The notes: generated by a model not told the origin, from the sequence alone. A DNA stretch of 64,000 bases from Larkinella punicea (GCF_003334855.1 NZ_QOWE01000007.1:62001-126000); one strand, 5' to 3'. Numbered from the stretch's first letter, positions 38,974-48,521 are shown. Program-made: numbers and translations.

Positions 38974-39669
38974 ATGGCAAATGTTCTCAAAAAAGCCGTA
39001 TCGCAGCTATTCGATAAACTTTCAACACCCTCACAAGTCGTGGCCATTCGGGCCTGGCAACCGGCAACGCTGTATGAAGTCGATGTTCATCTCCCCACCA
39101 CGTCGATGGAAAAATGGACCACCATACAACGTCTAAAATGTAAAGTAGCGGAGTTTGAATACCGGGATTATACACCGGCCACCTGGAACGCAGAAGAAAA
39201 AATTTGCACCCTCTATATCCAGGCCGGACACGACGGAGCCGGAAGCCGCTGGGTTCAGCGCCTAAAAAAGGGCGACAAGATTCCCTTGGGCGTTGCCCAT
39301 GCAGCCCAGGTGCCGACGAAAGAAGGGAAAATCCTGTGCCTGGGCGACGGCACTGCAATCGGGCATTTTTTAGGAATGAAGCAGTTAACCGACCGAAAGC
39401 GGTTTCCGATGGAAGTCGTGATTATACTGCCTGAAATTTACCAGCTACCATCCTCCCTGATAGCGAATAATCCCGAATTTGAATTTATCTTCAACCCGCA
39501 CGGCAACAGCCTTGAAACCCTGGAACAATGGGCGCTATCAAAAGAGTTAAGCGCGTATACCTCGGTTTATCTGGCAGGCCATACGCCCCTGGTGAAAAGC
39601 TTGCGGAAAAAGCTGAAGGCAATACCGGACGTCCGGGCGACATTCCAGGCCCACGGGTTCTGGTCATAA
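38974..39669 (+). CDS. Siderophore-interacting protein (FAD-binding ferric reductase)
   Basis: ATG at 38974 gives 231 residues. EYRDYTPATWN is the R-x-Y-T-P/S FAD-binding motif of the SIP (ViuB-like) family, YIQAGHDGAGSRWVQRLKKG is the second block, and LCLGDGTAIGHFLGMKQL starts the NAD(P)H-binding domain. These reductases release iron from ferric siderophores in the cytoplasm. The AraC gene starts ten bases downstream, a common pairing. Confidence 0.9.
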   Translation: MANVLKKAVSQLFDKLSTPSQVVAIRAWQPATLYEVDVHLPTTSMEKWTTIQRLKCKVAEFEYRDYTPATWNAEEKICTLYIQAGHDGAGSRWVQRLKKGDKIPLGVAHAAQVPTKEGKILCLGDGTAIGHFLGMKQLTDRKRFPMEVVIILPEIYQLPSSLIANNPEFEFIFNPHGNSLETLEQWALSKELSAYTSVYLAGHTPLVKSLRKKLKAIPDVRATFQAHGFWS

Positions 39670-39679
39670 AAAAAGCAGC

Positions 39680-40543
39680 ATGGCGACCCACGATATTCCC
39701 CTCTTTCATTTGGAAAACCATCCGTTCGAAATGGGGATTTTATCCCTTTCGGATCAAGCCACCCTGGAACTTGTCAATGATAAAGTCAGGATTCCCCACC
39801 GCCACGACCATTATTGCTTCTTTTTTATGGAAAGTGGTTGCCTGAATTTTAGTGTCGATTTCCAGAATATAGACATCCAGCCTTCCTCCCTTTTAATAAC
39901 CCGTCCCGGGCAAATTCACGAACTCGGTTTTGCCAAAGATCCTGCCGGGTGGCTACTGGCTTTTGATGCACACTTTATCGACGAAAAGGCCCGCAGCGTT
40001 ATCGATCAGTCCTTTTTGAAGGTCATTTTACTCAAACTGGACGCTGCTGAAAAAGAAGGGTTATGCACCCTTTTCAACCTGATTTATTCGACCGAAAACG
40101 AGAAATCAACGGCAACTTTTCATCATCAGCTTCTCCAAACGTTGATCAATGCCCTTTTTTACAAAACCGTATTGATTTTTCAAGCGCAGGAGAATAAACG
40201 AATTCAGAACCATTCGTCCCGAATTGTGGAAATTACAAGGATGTTTCATCAGTTGGTGAAAGACCATTTTCACCAACTGAAAAAACCTGCTGATTATGCT
40301 TCGAAACTCAATATAACCGTCAGTTATCTGAACGATACCGTCAAGGCAGTCACCGGGTTTTCTTCAACCTACCTCATCCAGCTTGAAATTTTTCGGGAAG
40401 CCCAGCGGTTCCTGGTGTATACCACCAAAAGCGTCAGGGAAATTGCGTTTCAGTTGGGCTACGAAGATGAGAAATACTTCATCCGGTTGTTCAGTAAAAC
40501 GATTGGGACATCGCCGGCCAGTTTTAGAAAAAAGTATCGATGA
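39680..40543 (+). CDS. AraC family transcriptional regulator
   Basis: This 287-residue protein has an N-terminal cupin-like sensing half (VRIPHRHDHYCFFFMESGCL, LLITRPGQIHELGFA) and a C-terminal pair of helix-turn-helix motifs (KPADYASKLNITVSYLNDTV, SVREIAFQLGYEDEKYFIRL, FSKTIGTSPASFRKKY). It probably regulates the siderophore-interacting protein gene just upstream, and the 21-base direct repeats at 38890-38919 are a likely target. Confidence 0.92.
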   Translation: MATHDIPLFHLENHPFEMGILSLSDQATLELVNDKVRIPHRHDHYCFFFMESGCLNFSVDFQNIDIQPSSLLITRPGQIHELGFAKDPAGWLLAFDAHFIDEKARSVIDQSFLKVILLKLDAAEKEGLCTLFNLIYSTENEKSTATFHHQLLQTLINALFYKTVLIFQAQENKRIQNHSSRIVEITRMFHQLVKDHFHQLKKPADYASKLNITVSYLNDTVKAVTGFSSTYLIQLEIFREAQRFLVYTTKSVREIAFQLGYEDEKYFIRLFSKTIGTSPASFRKKYR

Positions 40544-40615
40544 CGGTTACTGTTCTTTTTTTCAGATAAGGCAACGGGGAGTCGAAGTCTAGATGAAAGC
40601 CGCTGTCTTGAACTT

Positions 40616-41233
40616 CTATTCCCCCAACAGCACCGCAAATCCGATTCCCAACGACCAGGTTTTAAGATCCTCTGAATACCTGTTCGAAACGACATTGGTC
40701 GGCGTTGTGTTGCGTGATTCACCCTCCCGATGGTGCAGGTTATAACTCAAACCGGCACTCAGCAGAACATGACGGTTTATGAAATAGGCAACGCCTATAG
40801 CAGGAGCCAGCGTTCGACTGTACCCTTTTGTGATTGATTCAGAGCGAACAGGATCCAGATCCCTCCACTTGCCATAACTCCGGGCATAGGTATAGCTGAT
40901 TCCTACGAAAGGTTTGAAGCTCGACTGGCCCACATAATACCGAACGGCCGGTCCTATCCCAATGGTTCGGTTGAAGTGGTCAGCGCCATACTTCAAATTC
41001 GTGGCATTAAATGAGAAGGGAACGGTAACGCCAATAAGCAGATTTCTGGCGATAAAATATCCTACCGCTGGTGCCAGGCTACCCGAAATCGATTTACTGG
41101 CGTTACTGGTATCGCTCTGGTAAGTGACGTTTCCCAGTTGCGCCCCAATCTGCCAGCGCCCTTTTTCAGTTTGTGCCACGGCTTCCGAAAAAACCATACC
41201 CATCACTACTAAAGTAAAAGCGATTGTTTTCAT
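40616..41233 (-). CDS. Small outer-membrane beta-barrel protein, paralogue 1
   Basis: The 205-residue protein has a signal peptide ending in AVAQT and then EKGRWQIGAQLGNVTYQS, eight or so amphipathic strands (LAPAVGYFIARNLLIGVTVP, IGPAVRYYVGQSSFKPFVGI), and a C-terminal strand SLGIGFAVLLGE. The fold is of the outer-membrane beta-barrel (OmpW/PorT-like) type. A close paralogue is at 51885-52505 and the two share their upstream sequence as well. Confidence 0.82.
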   Translation of the reverse strand: MKTIAFTLVVMGMVFSEAVAQTEKGRWQIGAQLGNVTYQSDTSNASKSISGSLAPAVGYFIARNLLIGVTVPFSFNATNLKYGADHFNRTIGIGPAVRYYVGQSSFKPFVGISYTYARSYGKWRDLDPVRSESITKGYSRTLAPAIGVAYFINRHVLLSAGLSYNLHHREGESRNTTPTNVVSNRYSEDLKTWSLGIGFAVLLGE

Positions 41234-41375
41234 GACTATTCGTCCGTTAAGGTGTGAAACGATACCAATAGTATGAAAACCGATGATTGAATTACAATGT
41301 GATCCACTGATTTATGAATAATTAACAATTCGACTCAATTGCCGCAGAACCGGTACCGAATTCATAGGCAACCCG

Positions 41376-41383
41376 TATTTTTG
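41376..41383 (+). promoter_or_regulatory. -7 box TATTTTTG before the small hypothetical gene
   Basis: TATTTTTG matches TAnnTTTG and lies 84 bases before the start codon at 41468. No good -33 element was found at the normal spacing. Confidence 0.35.
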
Positions 41384-41467
41384 TGCAAAATTTTCAATCG
41401 AACGGGCTATCGTTTTGCTCAGACGGATCATCCGGGAAGCAGGAACCGCCTTTTATTACCCCTAAGC

Positions 41468-41821
41468 ATGGAATCTACTTTCGATACGCACTGGGCCGAC
41501 GAGGCCCGGCTTACGTTCAATCAACTCCCAACGGAGGTACAGAACGCTTTTTTGCGGCAACTGCCGAACCTGGTGGCCAGCTATGCCAGCCTCTACGCCC
41601 AACGCCCGGAAGACTCAAAAGTAGTCGGGACCATTTCCCACATGCAGGCACCTGACTGGAATTTGTGGCTGCGAATGGGTACGGAATATGCAGAAGCCGA
41701 AACCGGGCCGATCCTGTTTGTCAACGAGTTTTCGTCATTGTCTCCGGAAGACTTTGAGCAATCGGTAGTCGCAGCCCGGCAGTCGGGCGACCGGCTCAAT
41801 GAAGACCGGAACGCGGATTGA
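41468..41821 (+). CDS. Hypothetical protein whose 3' end lies in a repeat element
   Basis: ATG at 41468 gives 117 residues (MESTFDTHWADEARLTFNQL, then EDFEQSVVAARQSGDRLNED), soluble and acidic, no recognised domain. The last codons, RNAD and the stop, are made by the start of the dispersed repeat ggaacgcggattga (41808 onward). The ancestral end was probably replaced by the repeat insertion, or the repeat gives a stop to a longer ancestor. Confidence 0.6.
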   Translation: MESTFDTHWADEARLTFNQLPTEVQNAFLRQLPNLVASYASLYAQRPEDSKVVGTISHMQAPDWNLWLRMGTEYAEAETGPILFVNEFSSLSPEDFEQSVVAARQSGDRLNEDRNAD

Positions 41822-41891
41822 CCGGATTTTTATCTGCGACAATCCGCCCGATCCGTTCTATCGCTTCAACGACCCGGCCGCGTTCCCATCC
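41808..41891 (+). repeat. Dispersed repeat with CGCGG/CCGCG ends, copy 1
   Basis: It starts ggaacgcggattgaccgg and ends cgacccggccgcgttcccat. It shares its ends and several inner words (gatccgtt, aatccg, atctg) with the element at 42991-43090 in the same orientation. The two copies flank the DHDPS-family gene. Confidence 0.75.
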
Positions 41892-41907
41892 AATCGCATG
41901 TTGACTT

Positions 41908-42963
41908 TTACCCTTTGATGCCCAGCCGCTCGCACCAGCCGAGGAAAGTCGTGTAGGTATCATCCAGAATTTTCATCTGCTCCGCCGGGATCGTCTGGGC
42001 CTTGGCCCGGCAAACCAGTTCCAGAGGCACTCCTCTTTTCTTCAAAAAATACTTGGAACTGAGCGGATAAAATTTCGAGATAATGGGTTCGGTTCGGGTA
42101 ATTTCGGCCTGAATCCAGTCGAGATCCGCCTTTTTCGAGGGGTCGTTGGCATTCCGGCACAGCCAGCTATGAATTTCGGGGTAAAAATTACCGGAGATCG
42201 GCGACATGCCCCGCGCTCCTTTTTGCAGCGATGCCACGGCGGTAGCGGTATGCGCATTGTAGAATTCCAGTTGGGAACCTTTGGCGATTTCCAGTTTGGT
42301 CTCGATGTTTTTCAGGTCTTCGGAGGTGTCTTTGTGATAGATCATCCGCTTGTTGGCAACCAACGATTTGAACACACCGGGCGACAGCAGCCGCTTGTAG
42401 GGGTTCGGACATTCATACGTCCCGACCTTCATAGTACCAGTTTGCGAAAGAAACTTTTCAAAATTCTCCATCAAAACCGCATCACTTTCCTCCTTGTCCG
42501 CAAAATGGCTCGAAATCAGAATCACCCCATCCACGCCGGTATCGTGGATTTTTCGGGCAAAGTCGGCTTTTGCGTTTAGCGTATCCCCGAACGAGCCCGT
42601 CGACACCACCGGGACTTTTCCGTTCACCCGTTTCACCACGTGCCGGGTCAGCCCAATCCGTTCCTGGTCGGTCAGAAAGTACATTTCACTGCTCAGGCAA
42701 TTGGCAAAAAAACCTTTGGCTCCGGCCTTCAGGTAAAAGTCGATCAGCCGGGAAAGCCGGTCATAATCAATGGCGGAGTTGGAATCGAAGGGGGTGATCA
42801 TCACCGGAACAAACTTTTTTTCGTCCCGCCCGAATCCGCTGGCTGCGGTTTTTGCCTGGGTCGTTGCGGGCAGAAGCGTCTGGGCACCGGCGAGAACAGC
42901 CACAGCAGCCGGGGTCATTTTTTCCAGAAATTCCCGTCGGGAAAAAGAGGTAAGCGGTTTCAT
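41908..42963 (-). CDS. Tat-exported dihydrodipicolinate synthase/NAL family protein
   Basis: ATG at 42963 (the frame extends upstream through a repeat) gives 351 residues with a twin-arginine leader: SRREFLEKMTPAAVAVLAG (residues 8-26). The mature part is a TIM barrel of the DHDPS/N-acetylneuraminate lyase family: FVPVMITPFDSNSAIDYDRL, GTYECPNPYK with Y183, and IYHKDTSEDL with the Schiff-base K211. The family is normally cytoplasmic, so Tat export is unusual; it should act on a keto-acid sugar in the periplasm. It stands beside a SusC/SusD pair on the opposite strand. Confidence 0.82.
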   Translation of the reverse strand: MKPLTSFSRREFLEKMTPAAVAVLAGAQTLLPATTQAKTAASGFGRDEKKFVPVMITPFDSNSAIDYDRLSRLIDFYLKAGAKGFFANCLSSEMYFLTDQERIGLTRHVVKRVNGKVPVVSTGSFGDTLNAKADFARKIHDTGVDGVILISSHFADKEESDAVLMENFEKFLSQTGTMKVGTYECPNPYKRLLSPGVFKSLVANKRMIYHKDTSEDLKNIETKLEIAKGSQLEFYNAHTATAVASLQKGARGMSPISGNFYPEIHSWLCRNANDPSKKADLDWIQAEITRTEPIISKFYPLSSKYFLKKRGVPLELVCRAKAQTIPAEQMKILDDTYTTFLGWCERLGIKG

Positions 42964-42990
42964 TGGGTCATCAGGGTTTAGGAAGTTGGG

Positions 42991-43090
42991 GGATGGGAAC
43001 GCGGATTGAACGGATTCACACAGATAAAAAATCCGTTTTAATCCGTTCAATCCGTCAGATCGCATCGGCGACCCGGCCGCGTTCCTATCC
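42991..43090 (+). repeat. Dispersed repeat with inverted ends, copy 2
   Basis: A 100-base element with 14-base near-perfect terminal inverted repeats: ggatgggaacgcgg at the left and ccgcgttcctatcc at the right. The interior holds repeats of aatccgtt. It lies directly upstream of the DHDPS-family gene and resembles copy 1 at 41808-41891. It has no room for a transposase. Confidence 0.8.
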
Positions 43091-43281
43091 CAAACAGATT
43101 ATATACTAATACTTCAAACCAGGTCAATCGGTACTCCTGGCTCAGAGACTTTTTTTCAAGTCTTCTCAAAACCGCCTTCCGGATCAGAAATAGTCAGATT
43201 CTGAGAGTAATTATTCTTTACCGAAGTACCCGCACAGCCATTTTGCAATTTATTTTTTAAAAATAGAAATAATCGTAGTAC

Positions 43282-43292
43282 ACTATTGGCAT
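43282..43292 (+). promoter_or_regulatory. Conserved ACTATTGGCAT box upstream of SusC
   Basis: In the 317-base gap before the SusC gene, actattggcat follows the letters gtac. The same box occurs upstream of both paralogous beta-barrel genes (reverse strand, 41262-41272 and 52534-52544). TACTATTG is one base off TAnnTTTG, so it may be a variant -7 element. The rest of the gap has no other clear site apart from the repeat at its left end. Confidence 0.4.
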
Positions 43293-43382
43293 AGGAACGT
43301 ATATGTAATGATTAAACCGACGCATCCCATCTCTATGACGTCCCTGTAACGATTCCTGAATATTCCAAACCCAATTTATTGC

Positions 43383-46300
43383 ATGAAAGGATTAGTTTTA
43401 CCAGACACTGGTACACCCTTCGCATGGTTCAGCAAGCGGTGTACCCTGCTCACCGCTATGGCCATTGTGGCGACCACGGCCCATTCGGCGCCGGTTCTGC
43501 GGTCGGCGACCGCGGAACGAAAAACCGCAACGATCGAGCGGACCCGGTCATTGCCCAAACCGGTTGAAATCATCAAAGGGAAAGTCACCGACGAAAAAGG
43601 CGATGCACTGCCCGGTGTCAGCATTTTGCTGAAAGGCACTCAGAAAGGAACCACCACCGATGCGGGAGGCAACTTTTCGATCGATGTGCCTTCGATGAAT
43701 TCGGTGCTTGTTTTTTCGTTTGTGGGGTATACGGCGCAGGAAGTTCCGCTGGCCAACCGCACGACCCTGGAAATCAGACTACTGGCCGAAAGCAAGGCAC
43801 TGGACGAAGTGGTGGTGACCGCCCTCGGGATTCGCAAGGAGACCAAATCACTCGGCTATTCGGTCACCAAAGTAGATGGCGAAAGTTTTACCAAAACCCG
43901 GGAAACCAACTTTGCCAATTCTCTGAACGGCAAGGTGGCGGGGGTCAACATCAGTCCGGCGGCTACAGGGCCAGCCGGTTCCAGCCGCGTTACGATCCGT
44001 GGAAACACCTCGATTTCGGGCAATAACCAGCCACTCTACATCATCAACGGACTACCGATGGACAATACGCAGTTTGGTGGACCGAAAAACGACAACCCGG
44101 ACTTCGGCGATAACATTTCCAGCATCAACCCCGACGATGTCGAAGACATTACGGTTTTGAAAGGCGCTACGGCAGCGGCTTTGTATGGTTCCAGAGCCAA
44201 AAACGGAGCCATCGTGATCACGACCAAGTCGGGCAAGGGCAACAAGGGACTCGGCGTTGAATTCAATACCAACAACACCTTCGAGGTTCCCTTTTTTCTC
44301 TGGGAGCTGCAAAAACAGTACGGCCAGGGCTACGGCGGGGTAAAGCCGGCCAGCCAGCAGGATGCCGCCAACCACGGCCAAAACCACTGGGGTGCGCTGT
44401 ACGACGGTTCTGAAACGATTCAACTAGATGGGGTGAAACGGCCTTATTCGTACGTGAAAGACCAGGTGTTGGAGGACTTTTACGGCGTAGGTCACACCAG
44501 CACCAACAACATCTCGTTTTCGGGCGGTGGCGACAAAGGCAGTTTCCGGCTGGGGATCACCGACATGCGGAACAAAGGCATCATACCCAATGCCAGCATG
44601 AGGAGGAACAACATCAGCCTCGGGCTCAACCAGAACATTTCTAAAAATCTGAACCTGGCGGCCAATGTCGATTACATCAACGAGCGCGTCGATAACCGCT
44701 ACGTGTTTACGGGGAACTCGGGAAATAGTGCCGGAACGATTCTGTATGTCAACAGCAACATGCCGACCAGCGCCCTCTCGCCCGGCTACGATGACAATTA
44801 CAAGGAGAAGGTTCTGGGGACGGATTTGAACGCGACCAATCCGTATTACACCCTGAACCGGATTAAAAATCAGACCAACAAAGACCGGTTTATTTCGACC
44901 GTGAATCTGCGATACAACCTCTTCGACTGGCTTTTTATTCAGGGAAAAGTCGGACAGGATTACTACGGTTTCATGACCAACAAAATTGTTCCCGAAGGAA
45001 CGGGCTACCGGCCGGCCGGTCAGATCGACCAGTCGCAGCAGACGTTCTGGGAGCGGAACTTTGAAGGGCTGATCGGTTTGAACCGGAGCCTGAACAAGGA
45101 TTTCGACCTGTCGGTGAATCTGGGTGGTAACCTCATGGCGCAGCACCGGTATACGACGACGATTCTCGGCTCCGGGTTCGTGGTTCCCCAGTTGCACGTG
45201 ATCAACAATACCGCCAACCGCAACACCACCACGGCGACGTACGACAAAAAAATCAACTCGGTCTTTGCCACCGCCGAACTCGCCTACCGCAACTACCTGT
45301 ATCTGAACCTCACGGGCCGGAATGACTGGTTCTCGACCCTGAACCCCAAGTCGAACAATTTCTTCTACCCGTCGGCGGGGGTGAGTTTCGTGTTCTCGCA
45401 GGCGTTTGACATGCCCCGGGCCATCAGTTTTGGTAAGTTGCGGGTTGCCTATGCGGCCGTGGGCGGTGATACCGACCCCTATCTGCTCAACCTGACCTAC
45501 GGCCTGCTTCCCTACAACTACGATGGCCGTTCGCTCGGAACCATCAATCAGTTTACCGTACCCAACAGCAGCCTGAGGCCGCTGAGCGTCAACGAGTTTG
45601 AAGCGGGTCTGGATTTGCGGTTATTCAACAACAAGCTCGGGTTTGATTTGGCCGTTTACAACAAGCTGACCACCAACGACATTGCGGTCGAGAGTATTTC
45701 CTCCACCACCGGGTATTCCGGCGTATCGGTGAACGTCGGAGAAATCCGCAACCGGGGCGTCGAATTGCTAATCACCGCCAAACCGGTGACGACCAGCAAC
45801 TTCCGCTGGGACGTATCGTTCAATATGGCCTACAACAAAAGCAAGGTGCTGAAGATTTCGAACACGTCCAAAGAGCTGATTCTGGCAACATCTACGAAAG
45901 CCTTCATCAAGCATGTCGAAGGCGAAGAATATTCGCAAATTGTGGGTCGGACGATCAAACGGGATGCCCAGGGCCGGGATATCATCGATGCCACCGGACT
46001 GCCGATCGTTCCCGCCAATGTGGTAGCGTTCGGGTCCGGGATCAACAAATACACGACCGGGATCATCAACAATTTTGCCTACAAAAACTTCACGCTGTCG
46101 GCGCAGGTGGATGGCAAATTCGGCGGCAAAATCTACTCCGAAACCAACTACAGCCTCGACCACCGCGGGATGTCTTTGCAGTCGCTGTTGGGAAGAGCAT
46201 CGGGAGCGGTTCTGCCAGGTGTGACCGAAAGCGGTGAGGAGAATAAATTTCTGGTGACGGCAGACCGCGTGAATAACCGGGCCATCACCGTCCGGAGACG

Positions 46301-46574
46301 GGATGCGCTGGACGACTACATCTACGACGCCAGTTTCATCAAGCTGCGGTATGTATCGCTCACCTATGCTTTGCCGAAGTACCTCTACGAAAAAATCGGG
46401 TTTGTCAAGGGCGCCAGCATCTCGCTGGTGGGTCGGAACCTGAGCATTCTGATGAAACACACCCCCGGTCTGGACCCTGAAACCAACCTATCAGCCGGAA
46501 ACGATCAGGGGATCGAATCCACGCCTTTGCCGCCGACCCGGAGCTACGGGTTCAATGTAAATTTGAAATTCTAG
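43383..46574 (+). CDS. SusC/RagA family TonB-dependent outer-membrane transporter
   Basis: This 1063-residue protein has a leader, then a carboxypeptidase-regulatory-like domain (VTDEKGDALPGVSILLKGTQ, about 65-140), a plug domain with SLNGKVAGVNISPAATGPAG and DDVEDITVLKGATAAALYGS (the standard RagA motif) and a long beta-barrel ending GFNVNLKF. It imports glycans or other large nutrients with TonB energy and works with the SusD lipoprotein encoded 26 bases downstream. The substrate cannot be told; the nearby exported DHDPS-family protein hints at a keto-acid sugar. Confidence 0.95.
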   Translation: MKGLVLPDTGTPFAWFSKRCTLLTAMAIVATTAHSAPVLRSATAERKTATIERTRSLPKPVEIIKGKVTDEKGDALPGVSILLKGTQKGTTTDAGGNFSIDVPSMNSVLVFSFVGYTAQEVPLANRTTLEIRLLAESKALDEVVVTALGIRKETKSLGYSVTKVDGESFTKTRETNFANSLNGKVAGVNISPAATGPAGSSRVTIRGNTSISGNNQPLYIINGLPMDNTQFGGPKNDNPDFGDNISSINPDDVEDITVLKGATAAALYGSRAKNGAIVITTKSGKGNKGLGVEFNTNNTFEVPFFLWELQKQYGQGYGGVKPASQQDAANHGQNHWGALYDGSETIQLDGVKRPYSYVKDQVLEDFYGVGHTSTNNISFSGGGDKGSFRLGITDMRNKGIIPNASMRRNNISLGLNQNISKNLNLAANVDYINERVDNRYVFTGNSGNSAGTILYVNSNMPTSALSPGYDDNYKEKVLGTDLNATNPYYTLNRIKNQTNKDRFISTVNLRYNLFDWLFIQGKVGQDYYGFMTNKIVPEGTGYRPAGQIDQSQQTFWERNFEGLIGLNRSLNKDFDLSVNLGGNLMAQHRYTTTILGSGFVVPQLHVINNTANRNTTTATYDKKINSVFATAELAYRNYLYLNLTGRNDWFSTLNPKSNNFFYPSAGVSFVFSQAFDMPRAISFGKLRVAYAAVGGDTDPYLLNLTYGLLPYNYDGRSLGTINQFTVPNSSLRPLSVNEFEAGLDLRLFNNKLGFDLAVYNKLTTNDIAVESISSTTGYSGVSVNVGEIRNRGVELLITAKPVTTSNFRWDVSFNMAYNKSKVLKISNTSKELILATSTKAFIKHVEGEEYSQIVGRTIKRDAQGRDIIDATGLPIVPANVVAFGSGINKYTTGIINNFAYKNFTLSAQVDGKFGGKIYSETNYSLDHRGMSLQSLLGRASGAVLPGVTESGEENKFLVTADRVNNRAITVRRRDALDDYIYDASFIKLRYVSLTYALPKYLYEKIGFVKGASISLVGRNLSILMKHTPGLDPETNLSAGNDQGIESTPLPPTRSYGFNVNLKF

Positions 46575-46600
46575 TTTTGCATCGGTTAACGCTAATTGAC

Positions 46601-48172
46601 ATGAAAAAGATAGTATATATAGTTTTCACGGGCTGCCTGTTTTTCCTTTCGGCCTGTGACAATGGTTTTGAAGACCTGAATAAAGACCCCAATGCCGTTA
46701 CCGCCGACCGGTTCAACCCCGCCTATCTCTTTACGACCGGGCAGTACAACACGGCGAAGGGTGATGAAGCCACCAGCCTGAACTATGCCGAACCGTTCGT
46801 TCAGCACATGGCGACGCTGAGCAACGTGGGAATTTTTGATTTTCAGGGCGATAAGTACGTGTACCACAAGGGCAACAACGAGGCCATGTGGAAAGGCACC
46901 TACAACGCCATTGCCGGTTCGTCCAAACTGATTGAAGACGTGATTACGTTGTCGAAGGACAAACCGCAATACCACAATCTGTACCACATGGCCCGCATCT
47001 GGAAAACGGTGATTTTCCACCGGCTGACGGATATGTACGGCGATTTACCCTATTTTGAGGCTAATCAGGGCTATTACCAGCAGATTTACAAACCCAAATA
47101 CGACGCGCAGAAGGACATTTATGCCCACATGCTGGCCGAACTGGAAGACGCCACCGCCAAACTCGACGCCAGCAAGACGCTCTTCGCATCGTCCGACATC
47201 GTCTACGCGGGAAACATTGCCAAATGGAAACGGTTTGGCTATTCCATGATGCTCCGTCTGGGAATGCGGATGTCCAAAGTAGATCCGGCGGCTGCCGAGT
47301 CCTGGGTCAAAAAGGCGTTTGCCGGTGGGGTTTTTACGGCCATCGACGACAACCTGTTTATCAAGGGAACCGACAAAGCCGGGACGCAGGAAGTGCTGAC
47401 CAACGGACAAAGCTGGACGTTGAGCGTGTCGGGCCGAAGTCCGGGTAAAATTGCCAAGACGTTTTTCGACTACATGAAAAGCCACAACGATCCCCGGCTG
47501 AAATACACGGTGGCGGTGTATACCGATCCGACCAATGTGGCGACCAAAAATACCGACCCCGCGGTTCAGAAAGGCATGCCCAACGGTCTGGACCGGATTA
47601 CGCTGCCCAAAGATCCCAGTTACAACCCGACGGCTCCGGGCCAGGAACACCAGTTTTCGGGCGTAAACCGGGATGTGTTTGCCAAGCTCGACGGCCCGCG
47701 GATGCTGCTGACCTACGGCGAAGTTCAGTTGCTGCTGGCGGAAGCCGCCGTTCGGGGCTGGATTCCCGGCGATGCCACCCAGTTCTACCGGAACGGGGTG
47801 ACCGGCGCGATGAAGGCGCTCCAGCAATACGACGTTTCGGCCACCATCCCGGACGCAGACATCACGGCCTACTTAACCGCCAATCCGTTTGTGGGTGTTG
47901 CCGACAAGGAAAAAGCGTTCGAGCAGATCAATTCGGAATATTGGGTCGCAACCTTTCTGAACGGCTATGAGTCGTATGCCAACGTCCGCCGTTCCGGTTA
48001 TCCGAAACTAACCCCGGTCAACTATCCCGACAACGAAACCGGCGGCACCTATCCCCGTCGGCTGCGCTACCCGGACGACGAGCCGGTTTTGAATGCCGCC
48101 AACTACAATGCCGCCGTGGCCCGTCAGGGAGCGGATAATTACAAAACCAGGGTGTGGTGGGATAAGCAATAG
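46601..48172 (+). CDS. SusD/RagB family outer-membrane lipoprotein
   Basis: ATG at 46601 gives 523 residues with a lipoprotein leader (IVYIVFTGCLFFLSACDNG, C19), then EDLNKDPNAVTADRFNPAYL, the start of the SusD-like family (SusD/RagB with the 'NxdPN' form), and helical TPR-like repeats. It binds the substrate on the cell surface and forms a lid on the SusC barrel. It is the second gene of the SusC/SusD unit. Confidence 0.93.
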   Translation: MKKIVYIVFTGCLFFLSACDNGFEDLNKDPNAVTADRFNPAYLFTTGQYNTAKGDEATSLNYAEPFVQHMATLSNVGIFDFQGDKYVYHKGNNEAMWKGTYNAIAGSSKLIEDVITLSKDKPQYHNLYHMARIWKTVIFHRLTDMYGDLPYFEANQGYYQQIYKPKYDAQKDIYAHMLAELEDATAKLDASKTLFASSDIVYAGNIAKWKRFGYSMMLRLGMRMSKVDPAAAESWVKKAFAGGVFTAIDDNLFIKGTDKAGTQEVLTNGQSWTLSVSGRSPGKIAKTFFDYMKSHNDPRLKYTVAVYTDPTNVATKNTDPAVQKGMPNGLDRITLPKDPSYNPTAPGQEHQFSGVNRDVFAKLDGPRMLLTYGEVQLLLAEAAVRGWIPGDATQFYRNGVTGAMKALQQYDVSATIPDADITAYLTANPFVGVADKEKAFEQINSEYWVATFLNGYESYANVRRSGYPKLTPVNYPDNETGGTYPRRLRYPDDEPVLNAANYNAAVARQGADNYKTRVWWDKQ

Positions 48173-48217
48173 TTGAATTCCAATTAAGCCGCTTTTGCCC
48201 CCCATCCCCGACGCGTC

Positions 48218-48274
48218 AGCCCTGCCTAAAGGGGGAGTTTGGAGCGCGAGAAAACTCCCCCTTTAGGCAGGGCT
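48218..48274. repeat. GC-rich dispersed palindrome P2
   Basis: The arms 48218-48240 and 48252-48274 are exact reverse complements. The loop and inner arm ends read gtttggagcgcgagaaaac, the reverse complement of the loop of P4. An outer arm (gccccccatcccc at about 48197) pairs with ggggatggggggc at about 48462-48474 beyond P3, so P2 and P3 are nested in one larger inverted repeat. Confidence 0.85.
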
Positions 48275-48322
48275 GTTAAGTTCTGGAAATTAGGATCGTT
48301 GAAGTTAGCAATATCGATCCGC

Positions 48323-48430
48323 TTTTCGCCCCCAACCCCCTAAAGGCCGGGCGGCCGGTGCCGGGCTTCAAAATCCGGATGTTTTAGCCCGGCACCGGCC
48401 GCCCGGCCTTTAGGGGGTTGGGGGCGAAAA
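48323..48430. repeat. GC-rich dispersed palindrome P3 (45-base perfect arms)
   Basis: The arms 48323-48367 and 48386-48430 are exact reverse complements, from ttttcgcccccaacccccta inward to ccggtgccgggct. The loop cttcaaaatccggatgtttt is conserved in P5. P2 and P3 fill the 349-base gap between SusD and the DUF2306 gene, where no other feature is seen. Confidence 0.9.
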
Positions 48431-48521
48431 ACGGAAGAACTTAACAGTCCTGCCCCTTTAGGGGGATGGGGGGCAATTTGCAAGCACATCACACGGATAT
48501 CAGAGGGAATCTACATTTCCT

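Noticed and set aside
41808-43090. Composite transposon or insertion sequence around the DHDPS-family gene
   Set aside because: The flanking elements are only about 90-100 bases, encode no transposase, and no target-site duplication could be identified by eye.
48190-48480. CRISPR-like array
   Set aside because: The repeats are inverted arms with loops, not direct repeats with unique equal-length spacers, and no cas gene is near.
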